The position numbers and the translations under genes were made by a program. From Neisseria chenwenguii (GTDB lineage Bacteria; Pseudomonadota; Gammaproteobacteria; Burkholderiales; Neisseriaceae): DNA of 64,000 nucleotides. The notes under the pieces were generated by a model. The model saw nothing but the letters and a program-made list of their open reading frames with translations, did no database searches and was not told the DNA's origin. Location of the stretch: positions 868,001 through 932,000 of the forward strand of contig NZ_CP022278.1 of the NCBI RefSeq assembly GCF_002216145.1, written 5' to 3'. The first letter of the stretch is position 1, and the number at the start of each line of letters is the position of its first letter. Positions 50,743 through 61,972 of this stretch are shown piece after piece.

Positions 50743-51006
50743 TTAAACAGTACGTGCCTTTTCAACCAGTTCTTTGACAACCCAAGATTTGGTTTTTGAC
50801 AACGGACGAGATTCTGCAATCACCACTACGTCACCAACACCATATTCATTACCTTCATCATGAGCATGAATCTTGGTAGATAAACGGATAATTTTACCGT
50901 AAAGGGGATGCTTTACTTTACGCTCGACCAATACAGTTACAGTCTTGTCCATTTTGTCACTTACTACTTTGCCTTGCAAAGTACGAACGTTCTTAACCTC
51001 GCTCAT
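50743..51006 (-). CDS. rpsQ: 30S ribosomal protein S17
   Basis: This 87-residue uS17 starts [20 protein letters not shown] and is the last gene of the S10 section. Its ATG shares one base with the rpmC stop (TAATG). Confidence 0.98.
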   Translation of the reverse strand: MSEVKNVRTLQGKVVSDKMDKTVTVLVERKVKHPLYGKIIRLSTKIHAHDEGNEYGVGDVVVIAESRPLSKTKSWVVKELVEKARTV

Positions 51007-51197
51007 TACTTGGCACCTTTTTCAGTTAAAACGGTTTTAATACGAGCAATATCACGGCGTACACGCTTTAACTCACTTGGTTTACCTAATTGACCAGTTG
51101 CATTTTGCATACGCAAGCCAAATTGTGCTTTGAGCAAATCAAGTAAGTCACCATTCAATTGCTCAACAGATTTGTCCTTCAGTTCATTTACTTTCAT
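51006..51197 (-). CDS. rpmC: 50S ribosomal protein L29
   Basis: This 63-residue uL29 starts [20 protein letters not shown] and ends [16 protein letters not shown]. One-base overlaps with rplP and rpsQ show tight coupling. L29 lines the exit tunnel next to L23. Confidence 0.98.
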   Translation of the reverse strand: MKVNELKDKSVEQLNGDLLDLLKAQFGLRMQNATGQLGKPSELKRVRRDIARIKTVLTEKGAK

Positions 51198-51613
51198 TAT
51201 TGACCCACCTGTCTTACTACAAAGGTTGTAGGAACCGGCAATTTAGCGGCAGCTAACTCAAAAGCCTCTCGAGCTAATGACTCAGGCACACCATCCATCT
51301 CATATAGAACCTTACCCGGCTTAATTTCAGCAACGTAATATTCCACATTACCTTTACCGCCACCCATACGAACTTGAATAGGCTTCTCAGTAATAGGTTT
51401 GTCCGGAAACACACGAATCCAAATACGACCGCCACGTTTGATGTGACGAGTCATAGTACGGCGAGCAGCCTCGATTTGGCGCGCCGTCAAGCGGCCACGA
51501 CCAACGGCTTTCAAACCATACTCACCAAAACTTACTTTATTACCGCGCGTAGCAATGCCTGTATTGCGTCCTTTATGTTGCTTACGGTATTTCAGTCTAG
51601 TTGGCTGCAGCAT
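51197..51613 (-). CDS. rplP: 50S ribosomal protein L16
   Basis: This 138-residue uL16 starts [20 protein letters not shown] and has [20 protein letters not shown]. The first 17 bases overlap the end of rpsC. Confidence 0.98.
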   Translation of the reverse strand: MLQPTRLKYRKQHKGRNTGIATRGNKVSFGEYGLKAVGRGRLTARQIEAARRTMTRHIKRGGRIWIRVFPDKPITEKPIQVRMGGGKGNVEYYVAEIKPGKVLYEMDGVPESLAREAFELAAAKLPVPTTFVVRQVGQ

Positions 51614-52289
51614 GACGACCACCTGCCTTTCTCTGTTTCTTCTCTTCAGGTTTAGCTGAAGACTTCACATCACCCTCAGTATAGACCCAAACTTTCAAAC
51701 CCAATACACCATATGTAGTATGAGCCTCACTAGTTGCATAATCCACATTTGCACGCAAAGTATGAAGTGGGACGCGACCTTCACGATACCATTCACTACG
51801 AGCAATGTCTGCACCATTCAGACGGCCTGAGGTCATAATCTTAATGCCTTTAGCGCCAGCACGCATTGCATTCTGCATAGAACGCTTCATTGCTCGACGG
51901 AACTGTACGCGTTTCTCCAATTGCTGAGCGATTCCATCAGCAATAATTTGAGCATTCAATTCAGGCTTACGGATTTCCTCAATATTGACATGAACCGGTA
52001 CGCCCATCAATGCTTGCAAATCACGCTTCAGAATCTCAATATCTTCACCCTTCTTACCAATCACAACGCCAGGACGTGCAGAATGGATAGTAATACGGGC
52101 AGATTTTGCAGGTCGCTCAATAACGACACGCCCAACAGAAGCATTTGCCAATCGAGCGCGAAGATAATTACGCACATCTATATCCTGCTTTAATACAGTT
52201 GAGAACTCACCACTTTTTGCAAACCATTTCGAAGACCAATCTTTAGTTACCGCCAGGCGAAAGCCTGTAGGGTTGATTTTTTGTCCCAT
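51597..52289 (-). CDS. rpsC: 30S ribosomal protein S3
   Basis: This 230-residue uS3 starts [20 protein letters not shown], has the KH motif [20 protein letters not shown] and ends in a basic tail. It helps form the mRNA entry channel. A DUS core (TCAGACGGCC) lies in the gene near 51818. Confidence 0.98.
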   Translation of the reverse strand: MGQKINPTGFRLAVTKDWSSKWFAKSGEFSTVLKQDIDVRNYLRARLANASVGRVVIERPAKSARITIHSARPGVVIGKKGEDIEILKRDLQALMGVPVHVNIEEIRKPELNAQIIADGIAQQLEKRVQFRRAMKRSMQNAMRAGAKGIKIMTSGRLNGADIARSEWYREGRVPLHTLRANVDYATSEAHTTYGVLGLKVWVYTEGDVKSSAKPEEKKQRKAGGRHAAAN

Positions 52290-52298
52290 AGCTTTTCC

Positions 52299-52628
52299 TT
52301 AGTTACCAACAGTCACGTTAATATGACAAGTCTGTTTCTCAATGCGGTTACCACGACCTTTAGCGCGTGCTTGAAAACGTTTCAAACTTGGGCCTTTATC
52401 GACGTAAACGGTTACCACTTTCAAAGTATCGATATCAGCACCATTATTGTGCTCAGCATTAGCAATGGCGGACTCCAATACTTTTTTAATCAGCTCCGCA
52501 CCCTTTTTAGGGCTAAATGTCAAGATATTTAAAGCCTGATCAATACTCTTACCACGAATCAAGTCAGCCACCAAACGAACTTTTTGAGCTGAAATACGGG
52601 CATTTTTATGTTGCGCATTTACTCTCAT
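52299..52628 (-). CDS. rplV: 50S ribosomal protein L22
   Basis: This 109-residue uL22 starts [20 protein letters not shown]. The beta-hairpin near the C-terminus ([20 protein letters not shown]) reaches the exit tunnel, where macrolide-resistance changes arise; it is uninterrupted here. Confidence 0.98.
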   Translation of the reverse strand: MRVNAQHKNARISAQKVRLVADLIRGKSIDQALNILTFSPKKGAELIKKVLESAIANAEHNNGADIDTLKVVTVYVDKGPSLKRFQARAKGRGNRIEKQTCHINVTVGN

Positions 52629-52636
52629 GATTCACC

Positions 52637-52915
52637 TTATTTCTTTTTAGCCTTTTTATCAGCCAAATGGCCTTTAAAAGTACGGGTCAATGAGAACTCA
52701 CCCAACTTATGTCCAACCATATTGTCACTGATAAATACGGGTACATGAGTACGCCCGTTATGAACAGCAATAGTCAAACCAATAAAATCAGGCAAGATAG
52801 TTGAACGACGCGACCAAGTTTTAATCGGACGCTTGTCGTTGCTTGCACGAGCAGCATCTACTTTCTTCAGCAAATGCAGGTCTACATATGGGCCTTTTTT
52901 CAATGAACGAGCCAT
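52637..52915 (-). CDS. rpsS: 30S ribosomal protein S19
   Basis: This 92-residue uS19 starts [20 protein letters not shown] and has [17 protein letters not shown]. It forms a head complex with S13. Confidence 0.98.
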
Positions 52916-52920
52916 ATCAA

Positions 52921-53754
52921 TTAACCTTTATTTGAGTAACGACGACGGACAATCATATTATCCGTGCGTTTATTATTACGAGTACGGTAACCTTTGGCAG
53001 GAGTACCCCATGGACTAACCGGCTCACGAGCTTCACCTGTACGACCTTCACCACCACCATGCGGATGATCAACAGGGTTCATTACAACACCGCGAACGGT
53101 CGGGCGAATACCACGCCAACGATTAGCACCTGCCTTACCAATTTTCTTCAGGCTTTGCTCTTCATTGCCAACTTCACCGATGGTAGCACGGCAATCCACA
53201 TGGATCTTGCGCACTTCACCAGAACGCAGGCGCAATTGAGCATAAACACCCTCTTTAGCCAGCAACACCGCCGAAGCACCCGCAGAACGTGCAATTTGAG
53301 CACCTTTACCAGGTTTCATTTCAATACAATGAATGGTTGTACCTACCGGGATATTGCGAATCGGCAACGCATTACCCACTTTAATTGCAGCCTCCGCACC
53401 AGAAACAAGTATAGCACCTGCCTGAATACCGCGAGGGGCAATAATGTAACGGCGTTCGCCATCCGCATAACACAACAACGCAATAAACGCCGTACGGTTA
53501 GGATCGTACTCGATACGCTCAACTTTTGCAGTAATACCGTCTTTATTACGTTTAAAATCCACTACACGGTAATGATGCTTATGACCACCACCTTTATGAC
53601 GAATGGTAATGTGTCCATTATTATTACGACCGGCTGTAGAATTTTTCTTCTCAACCAAAGGCGCGTAGGGAGCACCTTTATGCAAGCTCTCAGCAACGAC
53701 GCGAACCATGCCGCGACGACCTGCAGAGGTTGGCTTCATTTTAACAATTGCCAT
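52921..53754 (-). CDS. rplB: 50S ribosomal protein L2
   Basis: This 277-residue uL2 starts [20 protein letters not shown] and has the peptidyl-transferase loop [20 protein letters not shown] (conserved His). It ends [15 protein letters not shown]. Confidence 0.98.
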
Positions 53755-53766
53755 TTTAACTCTTCC

Positions 53767-54081
53767 TTATTCTGCAGCTGCCGCAGCGGCTTCCAAATTC
53801 AGCTCCTGACCCGCAGCCAAGCTTACATAAGCCTTCTTAACATCACTGCGACGACCCAGAGTGCGACCAAAACGCTTAACTTTACCTTTAACAGTAACAG
53901 TTGTCACAGATGTAACTTTCACACCAAACAGCAGCTCTACAGCCGCTTTAATTTCAGGCTTAGTTGCATTTGCCAACACTTTAAACGTCATTTGATTACG
54001 CTGCTCAGCCAATACGTTGCTTTTCTCAGAAACGATAGGTGCCAAAATCACTTGAGTCAAACGTTGTTGATTCATACCCAT
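53767..54081 (-). CDS. rplW: 50S ribosomal protein L23
   Basis: This 104-residue uL23 starts [20 protein letters not shown]. An ATG two codons later (54075) makes an ATGA overlap with the rplD stop and sits at a better distance from GAGGAG, so the true start may be 54075. L23 is the tunnel-exit docking site for trigger factor and SRP. Confidence 0.95.
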   Translation of the reverse strand: MGMNQQRLTQVILAPIVSEKSNVLAEQRNQMTFKVLANATKPEIKAAVELLFGVKVTSVTTVTVKGKVKRFGRTLGRRSDVKKAYVSLAAGQELNLEAAAAAAE

Positions 54082-54692
54082 TGCTCCTCTAATTGTGCAA
54101 CTGCATCTTTAGTAATAATGACTTTTTTGTAACGCAACAAGCTATATGGATCAACTTGTTGAGCCTCCAAAACCAGCACATTCGGCAAGTTGCGCGAAGC
54201 CAGATAAACATTCTCATCCAATTGCTTGGTAACAAACAGCACCTGCTCCAGACCTAAGCTTTTTACTTGCTCCGCAAAAGTCTTAGTTTTTGGAGTTTTA
54301 GCAACCAGTGACTCAATAGCAAACAAGCGTTCATCACGCACTAACTGAGACAAAATAGAAGCCATGCCTGCACGGTACATCTTACGATTTACCTTCTGAG
54401 TGAAGTTTTCATCAGGCTTATTAGGAAATGCGCGTCCACCCTTACGCCACAAAGGTGAAGAAGTCATACCAGAGCGTGCACGACCCGTACCTTTTTGGCG
54501 CCACGGTTTTTTAGTTGAGTGATTTACCTCAGCTCGCGTCTTTTGCGCACGGTTACCAGAACGGGCATTTGCCAAGAAAGCAGTTACCAATTGGTGCACC
54601 AATGCTTCATTGTATTCACGGGCAAACAAAGCATCTGAAACAGACAGACTGCCAGAGATTTGCCCCTTAGCATCAATTAATTTCAATTCCAT
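54072..54692 (-). CDS. rplD: 50S ribosomal protein L4
   Basis: This 206-residue uL4 starts [20 protein letters not shown] and has the tunnel loop [20 protein letters not shown]. Two ATG codons in a row (54695, 54692) are possible starts, overlapping the rplC stop. In E. coli L4 represses its own operon by attenuation in the leader; see the hairpin upstream of rplC. Confidence 0.97.
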   Translation of the reverse strand: MELKLIDAKGQISGSLSVSDALFAREYNEALVHQLVTAFLANARSGNRAQKTRAEVNHSTKKPWRQKGTGRARSGMTSSPLWRKGGRAFPNKPDENFTQKVNRKMYRAGMASILSQLVRDERLFAIESLVAKTPKTKTFAEQVKSLGLEQVLFVTKQLDENVYLASRNLPNVLVLEAQQVDPYSLLRYKKVIITKDAVAQLEEQWV

Positions 54693-55336
54693 CATGCACC
54701 TACTTTCACACCGGGACGAACCACAACATCGCTGTTAATTGCACCAGGCACTGCACCCTTAACCAACAACAACTGGCGGTCAACATCAACCCGAACCACA
54801 GTCAAATTCTGCACTGTTGATTTTGTATTACCATATTGACCAGCCATACGCTGACCACGGAATACACGACCAGGATCTTGTGCCATACCGATAGAACCCG
54901 GAACGCGGTGCGAACGGGAGTTACCATGAGACGTACGCTGAGAATCAAAATTATGACGTTTAATGGTACCTGAGAAACCTTTACCTTTAGAGGTACCAGT
55001 TACATCAACCAACTGTCCTACTTCGAACATAGCAACAGCAATTTCATCTCCGGCCTTCAAATCAGCCAGCTTCTCTTCAGTTACAGCAAACTCAATCAAG
55101 CCACGACCAGCCTCAACACCTGCCTTAGCAAAATGCCCTGCCGCTGACTTATTAACCTTATTTGCCTTCTTCTGACCAAAGGTAACTTGAACGGCCGCAT
55201 AGCCGTCAGCATCTTTGGATTTTACTTGTGTGACGCGGTTAGCCGACATATCCAACACGGTTACCGGAACAGATACACCCTGTTCGTCGAACACGCGAGT
55301 CATGCCTACTTTACGCCCAACCAGACCTAACGTCAT
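54692..55336 (-). CDS. rplC: 50S ribosomal protein L3
   Basis: This 214-residue uL3 starts [20 protein letters not shown] and has [20 protein letters not shown]. The frame opens at 55435, but 55336 follows AAAAGGAAA and matches the family. It is the first gene of the S10-type unit here because rpsJ belongs to the unit upstream. Confidence 0.97.
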   Translation of the reverse strand: MTLGLVGRKVGMTRVFDEQGVSVPVTVLDMSANRVTQVKSKDADGYAAVQVTFGQKKANKVNKSAAGHFAKAGVEAGRGLIEFAVTEEKLADLKAGDEIAVAMFEVGQLVDVTGTSKGKGFSGTIKRHNFDSQRTSHGNSRSHRVPGSIGMAQDPGRVFRGQRMAGQYGNTKSTVQNLTVVRVDVDRQLLLVKGAVPGAINSDVVVRPGVKVGA

Positions 55337-55351
55337 GATTATTTTCCTTTT

Positions 55352-55380
55352 AAAAAAGGGCAAGCTGCGATTGGCTTGCT
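55352..55380 (-). terminator. Attenuator-like hairpin in the rplC leader
   Basis: On the minus strand GCAAGC, an 8-base loop and GCTTGC are followed by CCTTTTTT, an intrinsic-terminator form. It lies within the transcribed leader, about 45 bases after the -10 box and 15 bases before rplC. Confidence 0.6.
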
Positions 55381-55423
55381 TATTTTGGACAAAACGAACC
55401 CCAACCAAAAAGTTGAGTTTGCT

Positions 55424-55453
55424 ATTATAATCCAACTCTCAGAAAGAATTCAA
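55424..55453 (-). promoter_or_regulatory. Promoter of the rplC operon
   Basis: On the minus strand TTGAAT and a perfect TATAAT are separated by 18 bp, 88 bp upstream of the rplC start and downstream of the rpsJ terminator. Confidence 0.75.
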
Positions 55454-55528
55454 TAAAAACCTTTATTTCCATCATAATAACAACTCCGCCACAGAGGCCG
55501 CCTGAAAAATATTCCACGTTCGAATTCA

Positions 55529-55569
55529 ATATTGAAAAACCGAGTGCTATGCACTCGGTTTTTCAATAT
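55529..55569 (-). terminator. Terminator after rpsJ
   Basis: ATATTGAAAAACCGAGTGC pairs perfectly with 55551-55569 around TAT: a 19-bp stem whose A/T flanks make it bidirectional. It starts four bases past the rpsJ stop and ends the str-type unit. Confidence 0.9.
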
Positions 55570-55572
55570 CAA

Positions 55573-55884
55573 TTACTGCACTTTAATTTCTACATCTACA
55601 CCTGCCGGCAGGTCGAGCTTCATTAGCGCATCCGTTGTCTTGTCGGTCCAATCCACGATATCCATCAGGCGCAAGTGGGTACGGATTTCCAACTGTTCAC
55701 GCGAGGTTTTGTTCACGTGCGGAGAACGCAGGATATTGAAACGCTCGATTTTGGTCGGCAATGGAATCGGGCCTTTTACTACAGCGCCGGTACGTTTCGC
55801 AGTTTCAACAATTTCCTGTGCAGAACGGTCAATCAAGCTGTAATCATACGCTTTCAAGCGGATACGGATTTTTTGGTTTGCCAT
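55573..55884 (-). CDS. rpsJ: 30S ribosomal protein S10
   Basis: This 103-residue uS10 starts [21 protein letters not shown]10 is also the NusE partner in antitermination. Val57 (SPHVNK) is wild type; changes there reduce tetracycline susceptibility in gonococcus. It lies 15 bp after tuf and is cut off from rplC by a terminator, so it belongs to the str-type unit here. Confidence 0.98.
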   Translation of the reverse strand: MANQKIRIRLKAYDYSLIDRSAQEIVETAKRTGAVVKGPIPLPTKIERFNILRSPHVNKTSREQLEIRTHLRLMDIVDWTDKTTDALMKLDLPAGVDVEIKVQ

Positions 55885-55899
55885 TTATCTATATCCTTT

Positions 55900-57084
55900 T
55901 TAAGCGATAACAGAAGATACAACACCGGCACCTACTGTACGGCCACCTTCGCGAATCGCAAAGCGCAGGCCTTCTTCCATTGCAATCGGGGCAATCAGTT
56001 CAACAGTAATGGCTACGTTTTCACCCGGCATTACCATTTCAACACCCTCTTCCAAAGTTACCGCACCGGTAACGTCGGTAGTACGGAAGTAGAATTGCGG
56101 ACGGTAGTTGGCGAAGAACGGAGTATGACGACCACCCTCTTCTTTGCTCAATACGTACACTTCTGCTTTGAATTTAGTGTGCGGAGTGATGGTACCGGGT
56201 TTAGCCAATACCTGACCACGCTCAACTTCTTCACGTTTGGTACCGCGCAGCAATACGCCCACGTTATCACCTGCCTGACCTTCGTCCAGCAGTTTGCGGA
56301 ACATCTCCACACCGGTACAAGTTGTTTTTTGAGTGTCTTTCAGACCAACGATTTCGATTTCATCGCCAACGTGAATGATACCGCGCTCTACACGACCGGT
56401 TACTACAGTACCGCGGCCTGAAATAGAGAACACGTCTTCAATCGGCAACAGGAACGGTTTGTCAACAGCGCGCTCCGGAGTCGGGATGTAGCTGTCCAAT
56501 GCAGCAGCCAGTTCGAAGATTTTTTCTTCGTAAGCAGCATCACCTTCCAAAGCTTTCAATGCGGAACCTTGAACGATCGGGCAGTCATCACCCGGGAAGT
56601 CGTAGCTTGACAGCAGGTCGCGGATTTCCATCTCAACCAGCTCCAGCAGCTCTTCATCATCAACCATGTCGCATTTGTTCATAAACACGAGGATGTAAGG
56701 AACACCTACTTGGCGGGCCAGCAGGATGTGTTCACGGGTTTGCGGCATAGGACCGTCGGCAGCAGACACAACCAAAATTGCGCCGTCCATTTGTGCGGCC
56801 CCGGTAATCATGTTTTTAACGTAGTCGGCGTGACCCGGGCAGTCCACGTGGGCATAGTGGCGGGTTTCGGTTTCGTATTCTACGTGAGAGGTATTAATGG
56901 TAATACCGCGGGCTTTTTCTTCCGGCGCATTGTCAATTTGGTCGTAGGCTTTAGCCGCACCACCGAATTTTTTTGACAGAATAGTAGTCAATGCAGCAGT
57001 CAGCGTGGTTTTACCATGGTCAACGTGACCGATGGTGCCAACGTTTACGTGCGGTTTGCTACGTTCGAATTTTTCCTTAGCCAT
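55900..57084 (-). CDS. tuf: Elongation factor Tu
   Basis: EF-Tu brings aminoacyl-tRNA to the ribosome. The 394-residue GTPase has GHVDHGKTT at 19-27, [12 protein letters not shown] and the C-terminal domains 2 and 3 ending [10 protein letters not shown]. Many proteobacteria carry two tuf genes; only one is in view. Confidence 0.98.
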   Translation of the reverse strand: MAKEKFERSKPHVNVGTIGHVDHGKTTLTAALTTILSKKFGGAAKAYDQIDNAPEEKARGITINTSHVEYETETRHYAHVDCPGHADYVKNMITGAAQMDGAILVVSAADGPMPQTREHILLARQVGVPYILVFMNKCDMVDDEELLELVEMEIRDLLSSYDFPGDDCPIVQGSALKALEGDAAYEEKIFELAAALDSYIPTPERAVDKPFLLPIEDVFSISGRGTVVTGRVERGIIHVGDEIEIVGLKDTQKTTCTGVEMFRKLLDEGQAGDNVGVLLRGTKREEVERGQVLAKPGTITPHTKFKAEVYVLSKEEGGRHTPFFANYRPQFYFRTTDVTGAVTLEEGVEMVMPGENVAITVELIAPIAMEEGLRFAIREGGRTVGAGVVSSVIA

Positions 57085-57126
57085 GAGCTAATTCCTTTGC
57101 TAAATAAAGATCGATTAAAGAACAAT

Positions 57127-57166
57127 GGCCGTCTGAAAGTTTTACTATTTCAGATTTCAGACGGCC
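57127..57166 (-). terminator. Inverted DUS pair between fusA and tuf
   Basis: GGCCGTCTGAAA and TTTCAGACGGCC flank 16 bases within a cluster that is otherwise tightly packed. The T-run after the stem (minus strand: ATTGTTCTTT) is poor, so it is at most a partial stop between fusA and tuf. Confidence 0.5.
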
Positions 57167-57175
57167 TTTACTACC

Positions 57176-59281
57176 TTAGCCTTTACGGCTTTCAGTAACT
57201 TGTGCGGCGATATGGGCCGGGGCCTCGGCGTATTTCTTGAACTCCATAGAGTAAGTCGCACGGCCTTGGGTTGCAGAACGCAGGTCGGTTGAGTAACCAA
57301 ACATCTCTGCCAACGGCACTTCGGCGCGAACTTTCTTACCACCGATACCGTCATCGTCCATACCCAAAACGATACCACGGCGACGGTTCAAATCACCCAT
57401 CACATCACCCATATACTCTTCAGGCGTTTCTACTTCAACAGCCATCATCGGCTCAAGCAGAACAGGGTTGGCTTTTTTCATACCCTCTTTAAAGGCCATA
57501 GAAGCGGCCAACTCAAATGCAATTTGAGAAGAGTCCACATCGTGGTACGAACCGAAAATCAGGCGGATACGGACATCCACAACCGGATAACCAGCAACGA
57601 TACCGTTCGGCAGTGTGTCACGGATACCTTTGTCGCAAGACGGGATGAATTCGCGCGGAATCACACCACCTTTAATCTCATCGATAAACTCGTAACCTGC
57701 ACCACCCGGCTCCATCGGTTCCATTTTGATCACAACGTGACCATACTGACCTTTACCACCGGATTGTTTAACGTGTTTCGCTTCAGATTCAACTTCTTTA
57801 CGAATGGTTTCGCGGTAAGCCACTTGAGGCGCTCCCACGTTGGCTTCCACGCCAAATTCACGTTTCATACGGTCAACAATAATTTCCAAGTGCAGTTCAC
57901 CCATGCCGGAAATAATGGTTTGACCTGATTCTTCATCAGTACGAACGCGGAAAGACGGGTCTTCTTTCGCCAAACGGTTCAGCGCGATACCCATTTTCTC
58001 TTGGTCGGCTTTGGTTTTCGGCTCAACCGCAACGTGAATTACCGGCTCAGGGAATTCCATGCGTTCCAAGATAATCGGTGCATTTTCAGCACACAGGGTT
58101 TCACCGGTCGTTACATCTTTCAAACCGATGGCAGCAGCGATATCGCCCGCACGAACTTCTTCGATTTCAGTACGGTCGGCAGCAGTCATCTGCACCAAAC
58201 GGCCGATACGTTCGCGAGTACCTTTGACAGAGTTCAGAACGGTATCGCCGGATTTAACCACACCGGAGTAAACTCGGATAAAGGTCAATTGGCCGACGTA
58301 TTTGTCGTTCAACATTTTGAATGCCAAAGCAGAGAACGGAGCTTCGTCGCTGGCTTGGCGGCTGTCTGCTTCTTCAGAATCAGGTTTCACACCTTGAACA
58401 GGCGGAATATCGGTCGGCGCAGGCAGCAGCTCAACAACGGCGTCAAGCATACGCTGAACACCTTTGTTTTTAAATGCAGAGCCGCACAACATCGGCTGGA
58501 TTTCACCGGACAGCGTGCGTTGACGCAGAGCCCCAACGATTTCTTCCTCAGTCAGGTCTTCACCGCCTAAGTATTTATCCATCAGCTCTTCGCTGGCTTC
58601 TGCAGCAGCTTCAATCATGTATTGACGCCACTCTTCCGCAGTTTCCACCAAATCGGCAGGAATATCGCCATAAGTAAAGGTTGTACCTTTATCGGCTTCA
58701 TTCCAAATGATGGCTTTCATTTTCAGCAAGTCAACAACACCTTCAAACGCATCTTCAGCACCCACCGGAATCACGATAGGAACCGGATTGGCACGCAGAC
58801 GGGTTTTCATCTGCTCAACCACGCGGAAGAAGTTTGCACCCTGACGGTCCATTTTATTTACAAATGCCAAACGCGGCACTTTGTATTTGTTCGCCTGGCG
58901 CCATACGGTTTCAGACTGAGGCTGAACACCGCCCACCGCACAGTAAACCATTACCGCACCATCCAATACACGCATAGAACGCTCCACCTCAACGGTAAAG
59001 TCAACGTGTCCCGGGGTGTCGATGATGTTGAAACGGTGCTCGGGGAACTGGTTTGCCATACCCTTCCAGTAGGAAGTAACGGCAGCAGAAGTAATGGTAA
59101 TACCGCGCTCTTGCTCTTGTTCCATGTAGTCGGTAGTCGCCGCGCCATCATGCACCTCGCCCAGTTTGTGGGTCAGGCCGGTATAGAACAGAATACGCTC
59201 GGTAGTTGTAGTCTTACCCGCGTCGATGTGGGCAGAAATACCGATATTGCGGTACAGGCTGATTGGGGTCTTACGAGCCAT
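57176..59281 (-). CDS. fusA: Elongation factor G
   Basis: EF-G drives ribosomal translocation. The 701-residue GTPase has [15 protein letters not shown] at 17-31, [25 protein letters not shown] and the five-domain C-terminus ending [10 protein letters not shown]. It follows rpsG by 18 bp. Confidence 0.98.
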   Translation of the reverse strand: MARKTPISLYRNIGISAHIDAGKTTTTERILFYTGLTHKLGEVHDGAATTDYMEQEQERGITITSAAVTSYWKGMANQFPEHRFNIIDTPGHVDFTVEVERSMRVLDGAVMVYCAVGGVQPQSETVWRQANKYKVPRLAFVNKMDRQGANFFRVVEQMKTRLRANPVPIVIPVGAEDAFEGVVDLLKMKAIIWNEADKGTTFTYGDIPADLVETAEEWRQYMIEAAAEASEELMDKYLGGEDLTEEEIVGALRQRTLSGEIQPMLCGSAFKNKGVQRMLDAVVELLPAPTDIPPVQGVKPDSEEADSRQASDEAPFSALAFKMLNDKYVGQLTFIRVYSGVVKSGDTVLNSVKGTRERIGRLVQMTAADRTEIEEVRAGDIAAAIGLKDVTTGETLCAENAPIILERMEFPEPVIHVAVEPKTKADQEKMGIALNRLAKEDPSFRVRTDEESGQTIISGMGELHLEIIVDRMKREFGVEANVGAPQVAYRETIRKEVESEAKHVKQSGGKGQYGHVVIKMEPMEPGGAGYEFIDEIKGGVIPREFIPSCDKGIRDTLPNGIVAGYPVVDVRIRLIFGSYHDVDSSQIAFELAASMAFKEGMKKANPVLLEPMMAVEVETPEEYMGDVMGDLNRRRGIVLGMDDDGIGGKKVRAEVPLAEMFGYSTDLRSATQGRATYSMEFKKYAEAPAHIAAQVTESRKG

Positions 59282-59299
59282 TTTATTAGCCTTTCAAAA

Positions 59300-59770
59300 T
59301 TAGAAACGGAAGTGTGAGAATGCTTTGTTGGCTTCAGCCATGCGGTGTACTTCCTCACGTTTTTTCAACGCACCGCCGCGGCCTTCGGAAGCATCAATCA
59401 ATTCGCCAGCCAAACGTAGATCCATGGATTTCTCACCACGTTTGCGGGCAGCATCGCGCACCCAGCGCATTGCCAAAGCCAAGCGGCGTGAAGGACGAAC
59501 TTCAACAGGAACTTGGTAGTTTGCACCACCTACGCGGCGGCTTTTCACTTCCACGACAGGCTTGGCATTAGCAATGGCTTCATTAAACACTTCGATTGCA
59601 GCTTTGCCGGTTTTTTTCTCGATTTGGGCCAGTGCGCCGTAAACGATACGCTCGGCAACCGATTTTTTACCGTCAATCATCAATACGTTCATGAATTTAG
59701 TCAGCTCGACGCTGCCGAATTTCGGATCAGGCAACACATCGCGCTTGGGGACTTCTCTACGTCTTGGCAT
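59300..59770 (-). CDS. rpsG: 30S ribosomal protein S7
   Basis: This 156-residue uS7 starts [20 protein letters not shown], has [20 protein letters not shown] and ends [15 protein letters not shown]7 nucleates the 30S head and is the translational repressor of the str operon in E. coli. Confidence 0.98.
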   Translation of the reverse strand: MPRRREVPKRDVLPDPKFGSVELTKFMNVLMIDGKKSVAERIVYGALAQIEKKTGKAAIEVFNEAIANAKPVVEVKSRRVGGANYQVPVEVRPSRRLALAMRWVRDAARKRGEKSMDLRLAGELIDASEGRGGALKKREEVHRMAEANKAFSHFRF

Positions 59771-59889
59771 TTTAAAATTCCTTAAATCTATTCAGTCGGG
59801 ACAATTCCCATGAATGTCCATTTTAAAAACATTCACTTACTCGGCCGTTTCAAATCAGGCGGCCGACGTGCCTTTTCAAAGCCCCAATA

Positions 59890-60261
59890 TTATTTAGGAC
59901 GTTTTGCACCGTATTTGGAACGGGCTTGCTTACGGTCTTTGACACCGGCAGTATCCAAAGAACCGCGGACAGTGTGGTAACGCACACCCGGCAAGTCTTT
60001 TACACGACCGCCGCGAATCAGTACGACGCTGTGCTCTTGCAGGTTGTGGCCTTCACCACCGATGTATGAAATCACTTCAAAACCGTTGGTCAGACGGACT
60101 TTACATACTTTACGCAATGCAGAGTTCGGTTTTTTAGGGGTAGTCGTATATACACGGGTGCACACGCCGCGTTTTTGCGGGCAGGCTTCCAGTGCAGGCA
60201 CTTTGTTGACGTACACGGGCTTTTGACGGCCTTTGCGTACCAATTGGTTAATAGTTGGCAT
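59890..60261 (-). CDS. rpsL: 30S ribosomal protein S12
   Basis: This 123-residue uS12 starts [20 protein letters not shown] and has [20 protein letters not shown] and the decoding loop [13 protein letters not shown]. Lys43 and Lys88, the streptomycin-resistance positions, are wild type. The frame opens at 60309, but 60261 is the family start. It opens the str-type unit. Confidence 0.98.
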   Translation of the reverse strand: MPTINQLVRKGRQKPVYVNKVPALEACPQKRGVCTRVYTTTPKKPNSALRKVCKVRLTNGFEVISYIGGEGHNLQEHSVVLIRGGRVKDLPGVRYHTVRGSLDTAGVKDRKQARSKYGAKRPK

Positions 60262-60316
60262 ATTTTCTCGTCCTGTTGAGTTAAATACTTGCCGACACCA
60301 TGCCGACAAGAGCGGA

Positions 60317-60346
60317 ATTATAGTTTTACAGCAAGGGCTTAGTCAA
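60317..60346 (-). promoter_or_regulatory. Promoter of the str-type operon
   Basis: On the minus strand TTGACT and a perfect TATAAT are separated by 18 bp, 56 bp upstream of rpsL. Confidence 0.8.
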
Positions 60347-60425
60347 GCGCGGAAACATCTGTTCCGCAAAGATTTCCAAGGCCGTCCGAAACCGTCCGGC
60401 AAACCCGTTGCATAACAGAATATTA

Positions 60426-60454
60426 CCGACAAACAGCCGCTTATCCTTTATAAT
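60426..60454 (+). promoter_or_regulatory. Probable obgE promoter
   Basis: CCGACA and a perfect TATAAT are separated by 17 bp. A DUS hairpin (60476-60513) lies in the leader between it and obgE. Confidence 0.55.
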
Positions 60455-60475
60455 GGCACGCCCGTACCGATCATT

Positions 60476-61678
<1,203 letters not shown>

Positions 61679-61686
61679 AAACCGAA

Positions 61687-61741
61687 AATGCCGTCTGAAA
61701 AATACGACGCACCGCTGTGCATGAATTTTTCAGACAGCATT
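61687..61741 (+). terminator. obgE terminator (inverted DUS, AT type)
   Basis: AATGCCGTCTGAAAAAT pairs with ATTTTTCAGACAGCATT with one mismatch, just past the obgE stop, followed by AAAAAAGGA, the ribosome-binding site of the next small ORF. Confidence 0.65.
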
Positions 61742-61758
61742 AAAAAAGGAATCAGACC

Positions 61759-61884
61759 ATGTTGGAAAAAACCGAATGCGAAACGCTGCAAGCCGCAGTC
61801 AGACAAGGCCACATCTTAACGCATGAAAACGCCGTGAAACAGGGTCATGATTCTATCGTAACACGGCTGACTCAGGCCGTCTAA
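61759..61884 (+). CDS. Small hypothetical protein, 41 aa
   Basis: A strong AAAAAAGGA precedes ATG 61759, opening a 41-codon frame ([18 protein letters not shown]..., ending TRLTQAV). The product is soluble and mildly charged, with no membrane segment; residues 1-16 could form an amphipathic helix. The stop codon lies in a mutated DUS (GGCCGTCTAA), so the QAV-stop end is DUS-derived. It follows the obgE terminator and precedes cysS. I do not recognise it. Confidence 0.55.
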   Translation: MLEKTECETLQAAVRQGHILTHENAVKQGHDSIVTRLTQAV

Positions 61885-61926
61885 AAACCGTTTTCCAAAC
61901 GAAGCCAAAACTTTTTCAGACGGCCT
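61873..61926 (+). terminator. Imperfect inverted DUS pair before cysS
   Basis: CAGGCCGTCTAAAAA and TTTTTCAGACGGCCTTTTG form a hairpin in which one arm carries the mutated DUS that supplies the stop codon of the small ORF. Confidence 0.5.
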
Positions 61927-61972
61927 TTTGCCAAACAAATCCAGTTTTAAAACCTATCTACAACCAAAACCC

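Noticed and set aside
53059..54132. 357-codon plus-strand frame opposite rplB and rplW
   Set aside because: Thr/Asn-rich mirror of ribosomal-protein codons; both sense genes are clear.
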